Of a DNA stretch of 53,128 bases, positions 33,041-42,800 are shown piece after piece (the first letter of the stretch is position 1; every line of letters starts with the position of its first letter). Position numbers and translations under genes: made by a program. This DNA is from an uncultured Lachnospiraceae bacterium (GTDB lineage: Bacteria; Bacillota; Clostridia; Lachnospirales; Lachnospiraceae). The stretch is from contig CAJUSO010000023.1 in the NCBI GenBank assembly GCA_910588965.1, forward strand, positions 1 through 53,128. The letters are read 5' to 3'. The notes under the pieces are model-generated. The model was given only the letters and a program-made list of their open reading frames with translations, made no database searches and was not told where the DNA came from.

Positions 33041-33598
33041 CTATTGGCCTGAAATAACATTATCTATGTAGCTTTCCATTTTCATTTCCGCTGCATCTAC
33101 CAGCCATGGCAGCGTGTTTTCTGAAAAAAAGACATCAAAAAGCAGCTTAACCAGAATGCCGTTGTATATAAATAAGAGGACGCAGTGGGATGCTGTTAGC
33201 TTCCATCTGCCGTATATTTGGTATTTGGAGCAGAAAATTTTCTGGCTTTCTATCTGTTTTTGAGTGATTCCGCTATCTAGGCGGTATGCATGCTGGAATT
33301 TAAGGGAAGGCGTAAGATGGGAAGGCTCTGCTGTTACCGCATGCATCTGTTGCAGCAGCTGCTGTGCAGGGGCTGCATTGGTGGATGGGATGGCGTCTTC
33401 TAATAATGCTTCTTCCAGAAGGTTTTCCATCGAACACCCAAGGGCAAGGCTGAGCCGGTAAAGGGTTTCGCTCTTTGCCTTTGCAATTTTTTTGTGGCCC
33501 TGTTCATAATCTTGTAAAGAACGTAAACTAACTCCAGTCAGGTCAGAGAGCGCCTTCCTCGACAGCCCTTTTTCTTCGCGAATTTCTTTCAAACCCAT
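33041..33598 (-). CDS. XRE family helix-turn-helix regulator
   Basis: A 185-residue protein. Residues 1-60 form an XRE/Cro-type helix-turn-helix (LKEIREEKGLSRKALSDLTG, then VSLRSLQDYEQGH). The remaining ~125 residues are not recognised; they contain a hydrophobic and aromatic stretch (HCVLLFIYNGILVKLLFDVF) that could be an effector pocket or dimerisation region. It diverges from a two-gene ABC exporter. Its own promoter contains a perfect inverted repeat between -35 and -10, which fits autorepression, possibly with control of the exporter. GGAG and TAGGA precede the ATG. Confidence 0.85.
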   Translation of the reverse strand: MGLKEIREEKGLSRKALSDLTGVSLRSLQDYEQGHKKIAKAKSETLYRLSLALGCSMENLLEEALLEDAIPSTNAAPAQQLLQQMHAVTAEPSHLTPSLKFQHAYRLDSGITQKQIESQKIFCSKYQIYGRWKLTASHCVLLFIYNGILVKLLFDVFFSENTLPWLVDAAEMKMESYIDNVISGQ

Positions 33599-33673
33599 TC
33601 TGTCCTATCTCCTATCTCATTTGTTTGCCTCTTCCATTGGCAAGGTATCTGCTTCTATCATCCATTCCTATAT

Positions 33674-33702
33674 AGTATACGCAATTGTGCGTATTTTTTC
33701 AA
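33674..33702 (-). promoter_or_regulatory. XRE promoter with embedded operator-like inverted repeat
   Basis: On the minus strand TTGAAA (33702-33697) and TATACT (33679-33674) are separated by 17 bases. Between and partly over them lies a perfect inverted repeat on the plus strand: ATACGCA (33677-33683), ATTG, TGCGTAT (33688-33694). A protein bound here would block RNA polymerase. Autoregulation by the XRE protein is an inference from position. Confidence 0.8.
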
Positions 33703-33735
33703 GGGTGATTTTCTAAGGAGCCATGAAATATTTTC

Positions 33736-33765
33736 TTGAATTGGCAGGTAAGTTCGTATTATAAT
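33736..33765 (+). promoter_or_regulatory. Promoter of the ABC exporter genes
   Basis: TTGAAT (33736-33741) and TATAAT (33760-33765) are separated by 18 bases, 40 bases before the start of the first exporter gene. Its -35 lies about 42 bases from the XRE operator-like repeat, close enough for possible co-regulation. Confidence 0.75.
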
Positions 33766-33805
33766 AGGGAAGATATGGAAGAATAATAGGCGAAGAGGAA
33801 ATGAG

Positions 33806-35554
33806 ATGAAAAAATTACTGGTATTATTAAAAGATTACAAAAAGGAAAGCGTGCTTGCGCCGTTATTTAAAATGCTGGAGGCTTCTTTTGAACTGATTGT
33901 GCCGCTGGTGGTGACGGCAATTATTGACGTGGGGATTGCAAGGAGGGACAGCGCCTATATCCTGCGGATGTGCCTGGCCATGGTGGCGCTTGGCCTGATA
34001 GGCCTGGCCTGCTCTGTAACGGCGCAGTATTTTGCAGCAAAGGCCGCGTCCGGGTTTGGCACGAAGCTGCGGCATTGGCTGTTCGCCCACATACAGCAGC
34101 TTTCTTTTACGGAGATTGACCAGGTGGGCACGTCCACGCTGATTACCCGGATGACCAGCGATATCAACCAAGTCCAGTCAGCGGTCAATATGGTGCTGCG
34201 CCTGTTCCTGCGCTCGCCTTTTATTGTGTTCGGCGCAATGGTGATGGCTTTCACCATTGACCTGAAGGCGGCGCTGGTATTTGCAGTTACCATCCCGCTG
34301 CTGTCCCTTGTGGTGTTCGGCATTATGATTGTCAGTATCCCCCTTTACCGGAAGGTGCAGGAGCGGCTGGATAAGGTGCTGGGGATTACCAGGGAGAACC
34401 TGGCGGGCGCAAGGGTCATCCGGGCATTCCATAAGGAAGAGGAGGAAAAGTCCCGGTTTGAGGAAAGCCTGGAAAGCCTCACGTTTATGCAGAACCATGT
34501 GGGGAAAATCAGCGCCTTCCTGAACCCAGTGACTTACGTCATTATCAATGGGGCGACCATCCTGCTGCTATATACCGGCGCCCTGCAGGTGGACGCTGGG
34601 GTACTGACCCAAGGGGAAGTGGTGGCGCTTGTGAATTATATGTCCCAGATCCTTGTGGAACTGGTAAAGCTTGCGAACCTAATCGTGCTGATTACAAAGG
34701 CGGTAGCCTGCGGGAACCGGGTGGAATCTGTATTGGCAATCAAGAGCAGCATGCCAAAAGACGCCGAAGGAAGCGGCAGCGGCCTAGGAGGGGAACGGCG
34801 TGAGGCGGCAGGAAGCGGCCCGTGCAAGGTGCAGTTCTGCCAGGTAGGGCTCTCATACCAGGGGGCTGGTGCTGAGAGCCTGTCAGGCATTGATTTTTCT
34901 GTGGGGAAAGGGGAGACGGTAGGCATTATCGGCGGCACAGGTTCAGGCAAGACCTCCCTGGTGCATTTAATCCCCCGGTTTTATGACGCGACCAGGGGCG
35001 AGGTGCTGGTGGACGGGAAAAATGTGAAGGATTACCCCCTGGAGGAACTGCGCCAGAAAGTAGGGATTGTGATGCAGAGGGCGGTGCTGTTCCAAGGAAC
35101 CATCCGGGAGAACCTCTGCTGGGGCAAGCCGGACGCTACGGAAGAAGAACTTTACCAGGCCCTGGAGACAGCCCAGGCCAGGGAGGTAGTGGAAGGCAAG
35201 GAAGGGAAATTGGAGGCCTATGTGGAGCAGGGCGGCAAGAATTTCTCCGGGGGGCAGCGGCAGCGGCTTACGATCGCCCGGGCATTGGTGCGGAAGCCGG
35301 AAATCCTCATATTGGACGACAGCGCGTCCGCCCTGGACTATGCCACGGACGCAAGGCTCAGGAAAGCCATCCGGGAAATGGAAGGCAGCCCCACGGTATT
35401 TATCGTGTCCCAGCGGACGTCCTCCATCCAGCATGCAGATAAGATTATCGTGCTGGACGACGGGGAGATTGCAGGCATAGGGACCCATGGGCAGCTGCTG
35501 GAAGGCTGCGAGGTATACCGGGAAATCTATGAGTCCCAGTATAAGAGGCAGTAG
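33806..35554 (+). CDS. ABC exporter half-transporter with degenerate ATP site
   Basis: A 582-residue fusion of a six-helix exporter membrane domain (about 1-310) and an ATPase domain. Walker A is intact (GGTGSGKTS near 376) and the signature is FSGGQRQRL. Two catalytic positions are changed: Walker B reads ILILDDSASALD near 500, with Asp in place of the usual catalytic Glu, and the H-loop reads VSQRTSSI with Gln in place of His. This is the non-catalytic subunit pattern of heterodimeric exporters such as TM287/288. GAGGAA precedes the ATG. It is followed by the catalytic partner after 101 bases. The substrate is unknown. Confidence 0.93.
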   Translation: MKKLLVLLKDYKKESVLAPLFKMLEASFELIVPLVVTAIIDVGIARRDSAYILRMCLAMVALGLIGLACSVTAQYFAAKAASGFGTKLRHWLFAHIQQLSFTEIDQVGTSTLITRMTSDINQVQSAVNMVLRLFLRSPFIVFGAMVMAFTIDLKAALVFAVTIPLLSLVVFGIMIVSIPLYRKVQERLDKVLGITRENLAGARVIRAFHKEEEEKSRFEESLESLTFMQNHVGKISAFLNPVTYVIINGATILLLYTGALQVDAGVLTQGEVVALVNYMSQILVELVKLANLIVLITKAVACGNRVESVLAIKSSMPKDAEGSGSGLGGERREAAGSGPCKVQFCQVGLSYQGAGAESLSGIDFSVGKGETVGIIGGTGSGKTSLVHLIPRFYDATRGEVLVDGKNVKDYPLEELRQKVGIVMQRAVLFQGTIRENLCWGKPDATEEELYQALETAQAREVVEGKEGKLEAYVEQGGKNFSGGQRQRLTIARALVRKPEILILDDSASALDYATDARLRKAIREMEGSPTVFIVSQRTSSIQHADKIIVLDDGEIAGIGTHGQLLEGCEVYREIYESQYKRQ

Positions 35555-35655
35555 GCCCATAGGGGCCGGGGACGCCGAAGGGGCAGCAGGGTTTTGGGAA
35601 AGGAAATGGGAGGATTGCAGGGCTTTAGGGGGATTTTTGGAAAATGGAGGAAGCC

Positions 35656-37413
35656 ATGAAAGAAAGAGAAAAGAAAAAGCAGCAGGTGCAGACCCTGAAA
35701 AAGGTTTTGAAATATATTGAGAGGTATAAGGTGTTCCTGGTATTGTCCCTGGTATTTGCAGTGGCTACCGTGGCGTCCACCTTGTATATCCCAGTGGTGG
35801 CCGGCCAGGTGATAGACCATATCCTGGCGCCGGGGCAGGTGGATTTTGGCGTTATTTTCCAGCTGTTATGGAAAATGGGGCTGATTGTGGCTTTAACGGC
35901 GCTGGCGCAATGGCTGATGAATGTGTGCAATAACAAGATTACCTATGAGGTCATCCAGGATATCCGGCGGGAAGCCTTTGCTAAAATTGAAATCCTGCCC
36001 TTAAAGTTTATTGACAGCCATTCCCACGGGGAGCTGGTGAGCCGTGTGGTGGCGGATGTAGACCAATTTGCCGACGGGCTTTTGATGGGATTTTCCCAGC
36101 TGTTCTCTGGGGTCATCACCATCCTGGGGACACTGCTGTTCATGCTGGGCATTAACGTGAAAATCAGCCTGGTGGTAGTGCTGATTACGCCGGTTTCCCT
36201 GTTTGTAGCCAGCTTTATCGCCAAGCGGACCTTTTCCATGTTCATGCTCCAGTCCACCACCCGGGGGGAGCAGACCTCCCTTATCAATGAAATGATAGAA
36301 AACCAGAAGGTGGTGCAGGCCTTTTCGAAGGAAGGGGATGTGTTAGGCGCTTTTGATGAGATTAATGGGAGGCTGGAGAAGGCATCCCTGCAGGCCACCT
36401 TTTTCTCCTCCCTGACGAACCCCTCCACCCGGTTTGTGAACAGCCTGGTATATACCGGGGTGGGGCTGGCCGGCGCTTTTTCTGCCATGCGGGGCGCTTT
36501 GACCGTGGGGCAGCTTTCCTGTTTCTTAAGCTATGCCAACCAGTATACGAAGCCCTTTAACGAGATTTCCGGCGTAGTCACGGAACTGCAGAATGCCCTG
36601 GCCTGTGCAGGGCGGATTTTCCATCTGATAGAGGAAGAGCCCCAGGCGCCGGACGCGGAGGACGCAGGCGTACTGGAGGATGTACGGGGAAATGTGGATT
36701 TGGGGCATGTGTATTTCTCCTATCACCCCAAGAAAAAGCTGATAGAGGACTTCAGCCTGAAGGTACAGCCAGGGCAGCGGGTGGCAATCGTAGGCCCTAC
36801 TGGCTGTGGGAAGACCACCATCATCAACCTGCTGATGCGCTTCTATGACGTGGACAGCGGGAGCATCCAGGTAGAGGGGCAGGATATCCGCCAGGTCACA
36901 CGTAAGAGCCTAAGGGAAAGCTATGGGATGGTATTGCAGGAGACCTGGCTGAAGGCCGGGACCATCCGGGAGAATCTGGTAATGGGCAAGCCGCAAGCGA
37001 CAGAGGAAGAAATGGTGGCGGCGGCTAAGGCAGCGCATGCGCACAGCTTCATCAAGCGTATGCCGGACGGGTACAATACCGTCATTGGGGAAGAAGGGGG
37101 CAGCCTGTCCGCTGGGCAGAAGCAGCTGCTGTGCATCGCCAGGGTCATGCTCTGCCTGCCGCCCATGTTAATCCTGGATGAGGCTACTTCTTCCATTGAT
37201 ACCCGGACAGAAATGAAGATACAGAATGCCTTTGCTAAGATGATGCAGGGGCGTACCAGCTTTATTGTGGCCCACCGCCTGTCCACCATCCAGGAGGCAG
37301 ACATCATCCTGGTGATGAAAGACGGGCATATCTTAGAGCAGGGCAGCCACCAAACGCTGCTGGGACAGAACGGGTTTTATTCGGAACTTTATAACAGCCA
37401 GTTTGCAGTATGA
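35656..37413 (+). CDS. ABC exporter half-transporter, catalytic subunit
   Basis: A 585-residue membrane-ATPase fusion. Walker A is GPTGCGKTT near 381, Walker B MLILDEATSSID near 505 keeps the catalytic Glu, and the H-loop VAHRLSTI keeps His. The signature is LSAGQ rather than LSGGQ. In a dimer with the upstream subunit, the site made from this Walker A/B and the partner's FSGGQ is fully catalytic, while the opposite site combines every altered residue. TGGAGG lies six bases before the ATG at 35656, which is preferred over the in-frame ATG at 35644 that overlaps that site. Confidence 0.93.
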   Translation: MKEREKKKQQVQTLKKVLKYIERYKVFLVLSLVFAVATVASTLYIPVVAGQVIDHILAPGQVDFGVIFQLLWKMGLIVALTALAQWLMNVCNNKITYEVIQDIRREAFAKIEILPLKFIDSHSHGELVSRVVADVDQFADGLLMGFSQLFSGVITILGTLLFMLGINVKISLVVVLITPVSLFVASFIAKRTFSMFMLQSTTRGEQTSLINEMIENQKVVQAFSKEGDVLGAFDEINGRLEKASLQATFFSSLTNPSTRFVNSLVYTGVGLAGAFSAMRGALTVGQLSCFLSYANQYTKPFNEISGVVTELQNALACAGRIFHLIEEEPQAPDAEDAGVLEDVRGNVDLGHVYFSYHPKKKLIEDFSLKVQPGQRVAIVGPTGCGKTTIINLLMRFYDVDSGSIQVEGQDIRQVTRKSLRESYGMVLQETWLKAGTIRENLVMGKPQATEEEMVAAAKAAHAHSFIKRMPDGYNTVIGEEGGSLSAGQKQLLCIARVMLCLPPMLILDEATSSIDTRTEMKIQNAFAKMMQGRTSFIVAHRLSTIQEADIILVMKDGHILEQGSHQTLLGQNGFYSELYNSQFAV

Positions 37414-37463
37414 CAGGAGGAGGTAGCAGCTTTTCCTATGGAAGGGCAGGGTTCATTTTTTCT

Positions 37464-37492
37464 TTGACAATACTTTAGTACAGTGATATACT
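37464..37492 (+). promoter_or_regulatory. Very strong sigma-A promoter of veg
   Basis: TTGACA (37464-37469), a 17-base spacer and TATACT (37487-37492) preceded by TGA, an extended -10. This is close to ideal. In Bacillus subtilis the veg promoter is among the strongest vegetative promoters; the sequence here suggests the same. Confidence 0.92.
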
Positions 37493-37557
37493 AGTACTAT
37501 GTAGTTGTTAAAATGGAATGGGAACATTCTTTATAAAGGTGAAATGAGGTGGTAAGA

Positions 37558-37806
37558 ATGGCGTTACAACAGGCAGATATTAGCAAGGTGCGCGCTTCTG
37601 TATTGGGACAGCTTGGGAGCAAGGTGCTCATCCAGCTGGACAAGGGCCGCAACAGGGTTGACATTCAGGAAGGGGTTATCAAGGGAGCCTACCCGTCCGT
37701 GTTTACCATTTTGGTTGACGATGAGGACGAGCAAAATCCACCGCAGTTACTTTCATTCAGCTATGCTGATGTATTGACAAGGGATATCCGGATGAGACTG
37801 TGCTGA
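37558..37806 (+). CDS. veg: Veg family protein
   Basis: An 82-residue cytosolic protein matching the Veg family (DISKVRASVLGQLGSKVLIQ, DKGRNRVDIQEGVI and YPSVFTI). In Bacillus subtilis Veg influences biofilm formation and spore outgrowth; its molecular activity is unsettled. The ATG at 37558 follows GAGGTGG; an in-frame GTG at 37549 overlaps that site. The gene precedes the SipL-like spore gene by about 170 bases. Confidence 0.92.
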   Translation: MALQQADISKVRASVLGQLGSKVLIQLDKGRNRVDIQEGVIKGAYPSVFTILVDDEDEQNPPQLLSFSYADVLTRDIRMRLC

Positions 37807-37978
37807 ATTTTATAATTATGGGAATGTTTCAATAGGTACAGCAGGGATAGGCAGCATCTTTATAGGGCGCCGCAGCCAAAACAGCAGGTTGGGCGTTGCC
37901 GGAATCGCTGCAAATGAGAATAAAACGCTTCCATCTTGAATAGAATGTAGAAATATTCAGGATGGGAGCGTTATTATT

Positions 37979-39538
37979 GTGGAATTAATCAAAAAATACA
38001 TACACATGAACCGTGAAAAAGGAAAAGCTGTCACCCAGATTACTTTGGATGACGATTTTAATGTGCCGGATACGAAGCCGGACCTCATTCGGATTATCCT
38101 GGACAAAGGGGAAATCAGGCTGGATGAGACTACGATTACCCAAGACCATGTATGGCTCAAGGGGGTGCTGCAGTTCTCCCTTTTGTACCGCAGCGACCAG
38201 GAGGATGGGAAAATCAGCAGCATGAGCGGGGAAATCCCCTTCCAGGAAAGCCTGGCCATTGACGGGGCAAATGAATACGATACGGCCAGGCTGAAATGGG
38301 AAATGGAGGACTTGTCGATTGGCATCATCAATTCCCGGAAGCTGAGCGTGAAGGCACTGGTGGTGCTGAAAGCAGAGATCGACCAGATATACGATGAAGA
38401 GGTTGTGACAGGGGTGGAGGCTGAAGGGAATGTGCAGCTGTTGGAGGATAGCCTGTCCGCCATGGAGCTGTTCCAGGCCAAGAAGGATACCTTCCGCTTT
38501 AAAGAAGAAATCATGCTTCCTTCCAATAAGCCTAATATCCGCCAGGTGCTGTGGAAAAGCATCCAGCTGCGCGGCGTGGAAATGCGCCTTCTGGAGAACC
38601 AGCTGAGCATCAAAGGGGAAGCCTTGGTTTTTGTCCTCTATGAGGGCGAGGGGGAAGATGAGCATTTCCAATGGATGGAGACGGCGCTGCCGTTTTCCGG
38701 CATGATTGACTGTAATGGGTGCAGGGAGGACATGGCCTGCGATGCCTCTTATGACATTGCCGGCTTGGAACTGGAGGCTAAGCCGGATTACGATGGGGAG
38801 GAGCGGATGCTCCATCTAGAACTGGTCTTGGATCTGGAAATCCAGATTTTTACGGAGGAGGAAGGCAAGGTTGTAGCAGATTTATATGCGATTAATGAGA
38901 AGCTGTCCCCTGTATATGAGGATGCCATTTTTGAAAGGCTCTTATTGCGTAATGGTTCGAAATGCAAGATGGCCGAAAAAATGTCGATAGGCAAGAACCA
39001 GGAACCTATCCTGCAGATTTGCGCCAGTGAAGGGAATGTGGTGGTGGAACAGGCGGAGATTGTGGAAGGCGGCATACAGGTGGAAGGGACCCTGCAGATG
39101 GGGATCTTGTATATTACAGCAGATGACCGGATGCCCATTGCCTCTATGAAGGATAGCCTGCCCTTCCACTACCTGATTGAAGCGCCGGGGATCCATGCAT
39201 CCTGCCGTTACCACCTCCAGGCAGGCATCGACCAGCTTACTACGGTCTTGACAGACAGCAGCCAGGTGGAGGTGAAGGCAGTACTGGGGCTTGACTGCAT
39301 TGTCTTTGAGCAGCAAAAGGTGAAAAAGATGGCTGAGGTGGGGCAGGAGCCTTTAGATTTGGAAGAACTGCAGGAGCGCCCGGGGATTATTGGGTATATT
39401 GCCAAGGATGGGGACCGGCTGTGGGATATCGCCAAGGAGAATTTTACCACAATCCAGGAAATCGTACGGACGAACCAGCTATCCTCAGAGCAGCTGAAGG
39501 GAGGGGATAAGATACTGATTATTAAGACGGTAGGATAA
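37979..39538 (+). CDS. sipL: SipL-like spore morphogenesis protein (DUF3794 repeats plus LysM)
   Basis: A 519-residue protein. Three DUF3794-type beta modules (about 20-150, 160-300 and 310-440) are followed by a C-terminal LysM domain (about 466-516; YIAKDGDRLWDIAKENFTTI). This matches SipL of Clostridioides difficile, which binds the ATPase SpoIVA through its LysM domain and is needed for coat assembly around the forespore. That role is inferred by architecture. The start is GTG at 37979, with GGGAG about ten bases upstream; no in-frame ATG fits. There is no signal peptide, consistent with a mother-cell protein. A strong terminator follows. Confidence 0.82.
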   Translation: MELIKKYIHMNREKGKAVTQITLDDDFNVPDTKPDLIRIILDKGEIRLDETTITQDHVWLKGVLQFSLLYRSDQEDGKISSMSGEIPFQESLAIDGANEYDTARLKWEMEDLSIGIINSRKLSVKALVVLKAEIDQIYDEEVVTGVEAEGNVQLLEDSLSAMELFQAKKDTFRFKEEIMLPSNKPNIRQVLWKSIQLRGVEMRLLENQLSIKGEALVFVLYEGEGEDEHFQWMETALPFSGMIDCNGCREDMACDASYDIAGLELEAKPDYDGEERMLHLELVLDLEIQIFTEEEGKVVADLYAINEKLSPVYEDAIFERLLLRNGSKCKMAEKMSIGKNQEPILQICASEGNVVVEQAEIVEGGIQVEGTLQMGILYITADDRMPIASMKDSLPFHYLIEAPGIHASCRYHLQAGIDQLTTVLTDSSQVEVKAVLGLDCIVFEQQKVKKMAEVGQEPLDLEELQERPGIIGYIAKDGDRLWDIAKENFTTIQEIVRTNQLSSEQLKGGDKILIIKTVG

Positions 39539-39581
39539 GGCATGCCAAAGGCAGGGAGGCTTTTGGCAGCAGGGATGCAGC

Positions 39582-39630
39582 GCGGCAGGAGCTGGCACAG
39601 AAAGGCTGTGCCAGCTCCTGCCGCTTTGTT
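39582..39630 (+). terminator. Rho-independent terminator after sipL
   Basis: A perfect 19-base stem (39582-39600 with 39606-39624; core AGGAGCTGGCACAG) has a five-base AAAGG loop and is followed by TTTGTTTG. It is one of the strongest stems in the window. Confidence 0.85.
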
Positions 39631-39794
39631 TGCTGCCATCCTTGCCCTGTGGGATGAAGGCTGCCGTCGGCTTTCGGGCCAGGTGTTTTTGGCACAGGCT
39701 TTGGCAGGGAAAGATCCCAAAGGCCTCCTTTAGGAAGCGGCGGGATATGACGATATGTAAAACACAATGTTTTTTGCCGAAAACGGGAAAAGAC

Positions 39795-39823
39795 TTGAAA
39801 TTAGCGTAGGTTTGCCATAAAAT
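39795..39823 (+). promoter_or_regulatory. Promoter of the first LRR surface-protein gene
   Basis: TTGAAA (39795-39800) and TAAAAT (39818-39823) are separated by exactly 17 bases, 40 bases before the start at 39864, with GAGGAGGAAG as the ribosome binding site. Confidence 0.85.
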
Positions 39824-39863
39824 AGAGATAGTTGTAACCAGAGAGTCAAAGAGGAGGAAGATT

Positions 39864-42800
39864 ATGAAATATAAAAGGTTGTTATGCCTGGGTTTGGCAG
39901 CAGCGCTTTCAGGTTCTGCCCTTCCAGGGGAATTGGCCTATGCAAAGGAGCCGGCAGCCCAGGAAAGCCCTGCGCCAGGGCAGGATCAGATCCAGGGGCG
40001 GGCAATCGTAGAGGACGCCGCATTCCAGTATGAGGAGATGGTGGACGGCACGCTGTCCGTGGCAAAGGTAAAGGACACGGCCGCCATAGAACTGGTTATC
40101 CCAGCCCAAGTGGATGGGAAGAAGGTGGGGAGCTTAGGGGCGGGCGCATTCCAGGAATGTACGGCATTGAAGAAGGTCACGTTTCCGTCGGGCGTCCAAT
40201 TTGGCGGGGCTCTGTTTTTTGACTGCGACAGCCTGGAAGAAGTCGTCCTTGCCCAGGATGACCCTAATTATATCATAGAAGAAGGCGTGCTGTATGACAG
40301 GCAGAAGGAGACGCTTATTTTTTGTTCCAGGGCAAAAAGCGGCCGCCTGGCCTTGCCGGGGACAATCACGGAGATAGACGATAACGCCCTGAAAAACTGT
40401 GCCGGCCTGACAGAAGTTACCTTGCCGGACAGCCTTACGCTGATTGGGGGGAACGCCTTTATGGATTGTAAGGGGCTTACCCAGGTTACGCTGCCCAAAG
40501 CAGTGGAGATTTCCTATGGAAACCCATTCTGGGGCTGCGAGGGCTTGGAGTCTATTGTGCTGGATGCAGAAAACCCTCATTATACCTGCCAGGATGATGT
40601 CCTCTATAATAAGGATATGACAGAACTGATCTGCTTCCCAGGCGGTAAAGGCGGGGATTTTGAGATACCGGAATCCGTCCTGAAGCTTCGGTATGAGGCC
40701 TTTTTTGGATGCCGGAAGCTGGCTTCCATCCGGATCCCTGCCAGGATGGGGATAGGGAACGGTTATGAGAATTATTTTGCGGATTGCGATGCCTTGACGG
40801 AGATTTCTGTGGATGCAAGCAACCCCAATGCTTCTTCAAAGGGGAAGATGCTCTTTGGCTTTGGCGGCCGGCTGCGGATCTGCCCTGCCGGGATTAAAAA
40901 TGCCGTGATACCGGATGGGACCCGTACCGTGGCAGATTCGGCATTGGCCAGCGCAGTGCGGGAAACGGTGCAATTTCCGGCAAGCGTGAAGAAGATAGAA
41001 GGGAACCCGGAGGATTGGGGCAAGCCCTTTGTTATGATTGTTCCAGAAGGCAGCTATGCGGAAACCTATGCCAAGGAGCATGGGATAGAGTTCCGCTATA
41101 CAGAGGGCAGCTCAGAAGAGACAGGTAATATCGATGGGTTTGATTATAAGAAGCTTTCCGATGGCAGCCTGGAGATTACAGGATATACAGGGGAGGCCAA
41201 GGAGGTGGAGGTGCCTTCTGTCTTGGGCCAGGACCCAGTTTCCCAGATTGGCTTTAACGCCTTTTATGGCCGTGCCGACATTACAGGGATAACGCTGCCA
41301 GAGGGGGTTACCCTTATTGGAAGTTCGGCATTTGCCGGCTGCACCGGCCTGAAGGAGGTAAAGCTCCCTCAGGGGCTTGAAGTGATCAGGAGCGGCGCAT
41401 TCAGCGGCTGTTCGGGGCTTGCAGGGATTGAACTGCCAGAGGGGCTGGAACAGATTTCCGACGATACCTTCCGGGGATGCGCTTCCCTGAAGGAGATGGC
41501 ATTGCCCCGCGGGATTTCTATTGTAGGGGAACGGAGCCCCTTTATGGAGTGTTACAGCCTGGAGCGCATTTCCATTGCAGAGGATGATTTGGATTACCAA
41601 TGCATAGACGGCGCCCTGTACGATAAGGGCAAGACGGAATTGCTCTGCTGCCCAGCGAAAAAGGAAGGCGTACTGCAGCTGCCAGGGACAGTCACCGTTA
41701 TCGCTGACAATGCCTTGCAGGGCTGCGGCAGCCTGACAGAGGTGTCCTTGCCGGAAGGCCTGCTTGAGATTGGCGACTTTGCCTTTGACGGCTGCAGCAG
41801 CCTGGCTGGAATTGAACTGCCAGACAGCCTGGCAGATATCGGGCCGGAGGCTTTCCGGAAATGTACTTCCTTCAAACAGGTGAACCTGCCTGCCAATGCC
41901 AAGGGCTGCGAGAATAAGGTTTTCAATCTGTGCAGCCAGTTGGAACGCATTACCGTGGATGCAGGGAATCCGGAATATACGGCGCAGGACGGCATTTTAT
42001 ATAATAAAGGGATGACAAAGCTGATTTATGTCCCAGCACAGGTAAGCGGAAGCTATGCGGTTCCAGAGAGCGTGACAGAAATAGGGATAGATGCCTTGGA
42101 TAACGCCGTTTCCCTGGAGGAAATCCGGATCCACAAAGGGGTGCAGACGGGGCAGTTCCATACTATGTGGAACACAATGGTTTTCTGCAGCGGGCTCAAG
42201 GACATTGTGATAGAGGAAGGGCATCCGGATTTCTATTCCAAGGACGGCATGGTATACGCCGTAGAAGGGGATGGTCTTGAGATGTGCCCCGGCGGCAGGA
42301 TGGAGCCGTCTGTCCCGGAGGGTACGCCCAAGATAGGGGCGATGGCGTTTTCACATATGGAACTGGAATTTGGCACGCCAATCCCCAGGGAGGCAATCAC
42401 TGTCCCGGCCAGCGTGAAGGAAATCCAGAACCTGCGCAAGGAATACGTGAAGCTAATGATTGTGGAAAAGGAAAGTTATGCAGAAACCTATGCCAAGGAG
42501 CATGAGATCCCCTACCGTTACACAGACGGCACCGGCCCGGATGAACCAGGCCCGGACGACCCGATAGAAGGGCAGGATTTCCTCTACCGGGAATTGGGGG
42601 ACGGCACCTTGGAGATCACAGGGTATCAAGGGGAAAAAACAGAACTGTCCATCCCTTCCAAGCTGCCCTCTGTTTCCGGCACAGGGGAAAGGGAAGTGGC
42701 CAGGATTGGGGAGCGGGCATTTGCAGACCGATATGATTTGGAGAAGGTGGAGCTTCCGCAGGGCATTGCCTACATCGGCAAAGAGGCCTTCCAAAATTGT

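Larger units (their letters stand above)
39539..39863. other. 325-base gap with terminator and promoter
   Basis: This gap holds the sipL-side terminator (39582-39630) and the promoter of the first LRR gene (39795-39823). A 63-codon open frame at 39542-39733 runs through the terminator stem and is not credible. Nothing else was seen. Confidence 0.7.

Noticed and set aside
39542..39733. 63-codon open frame after the SipL-like gene
   Set aside because: It runs through the 19-base terminator stem and resembles no protein.
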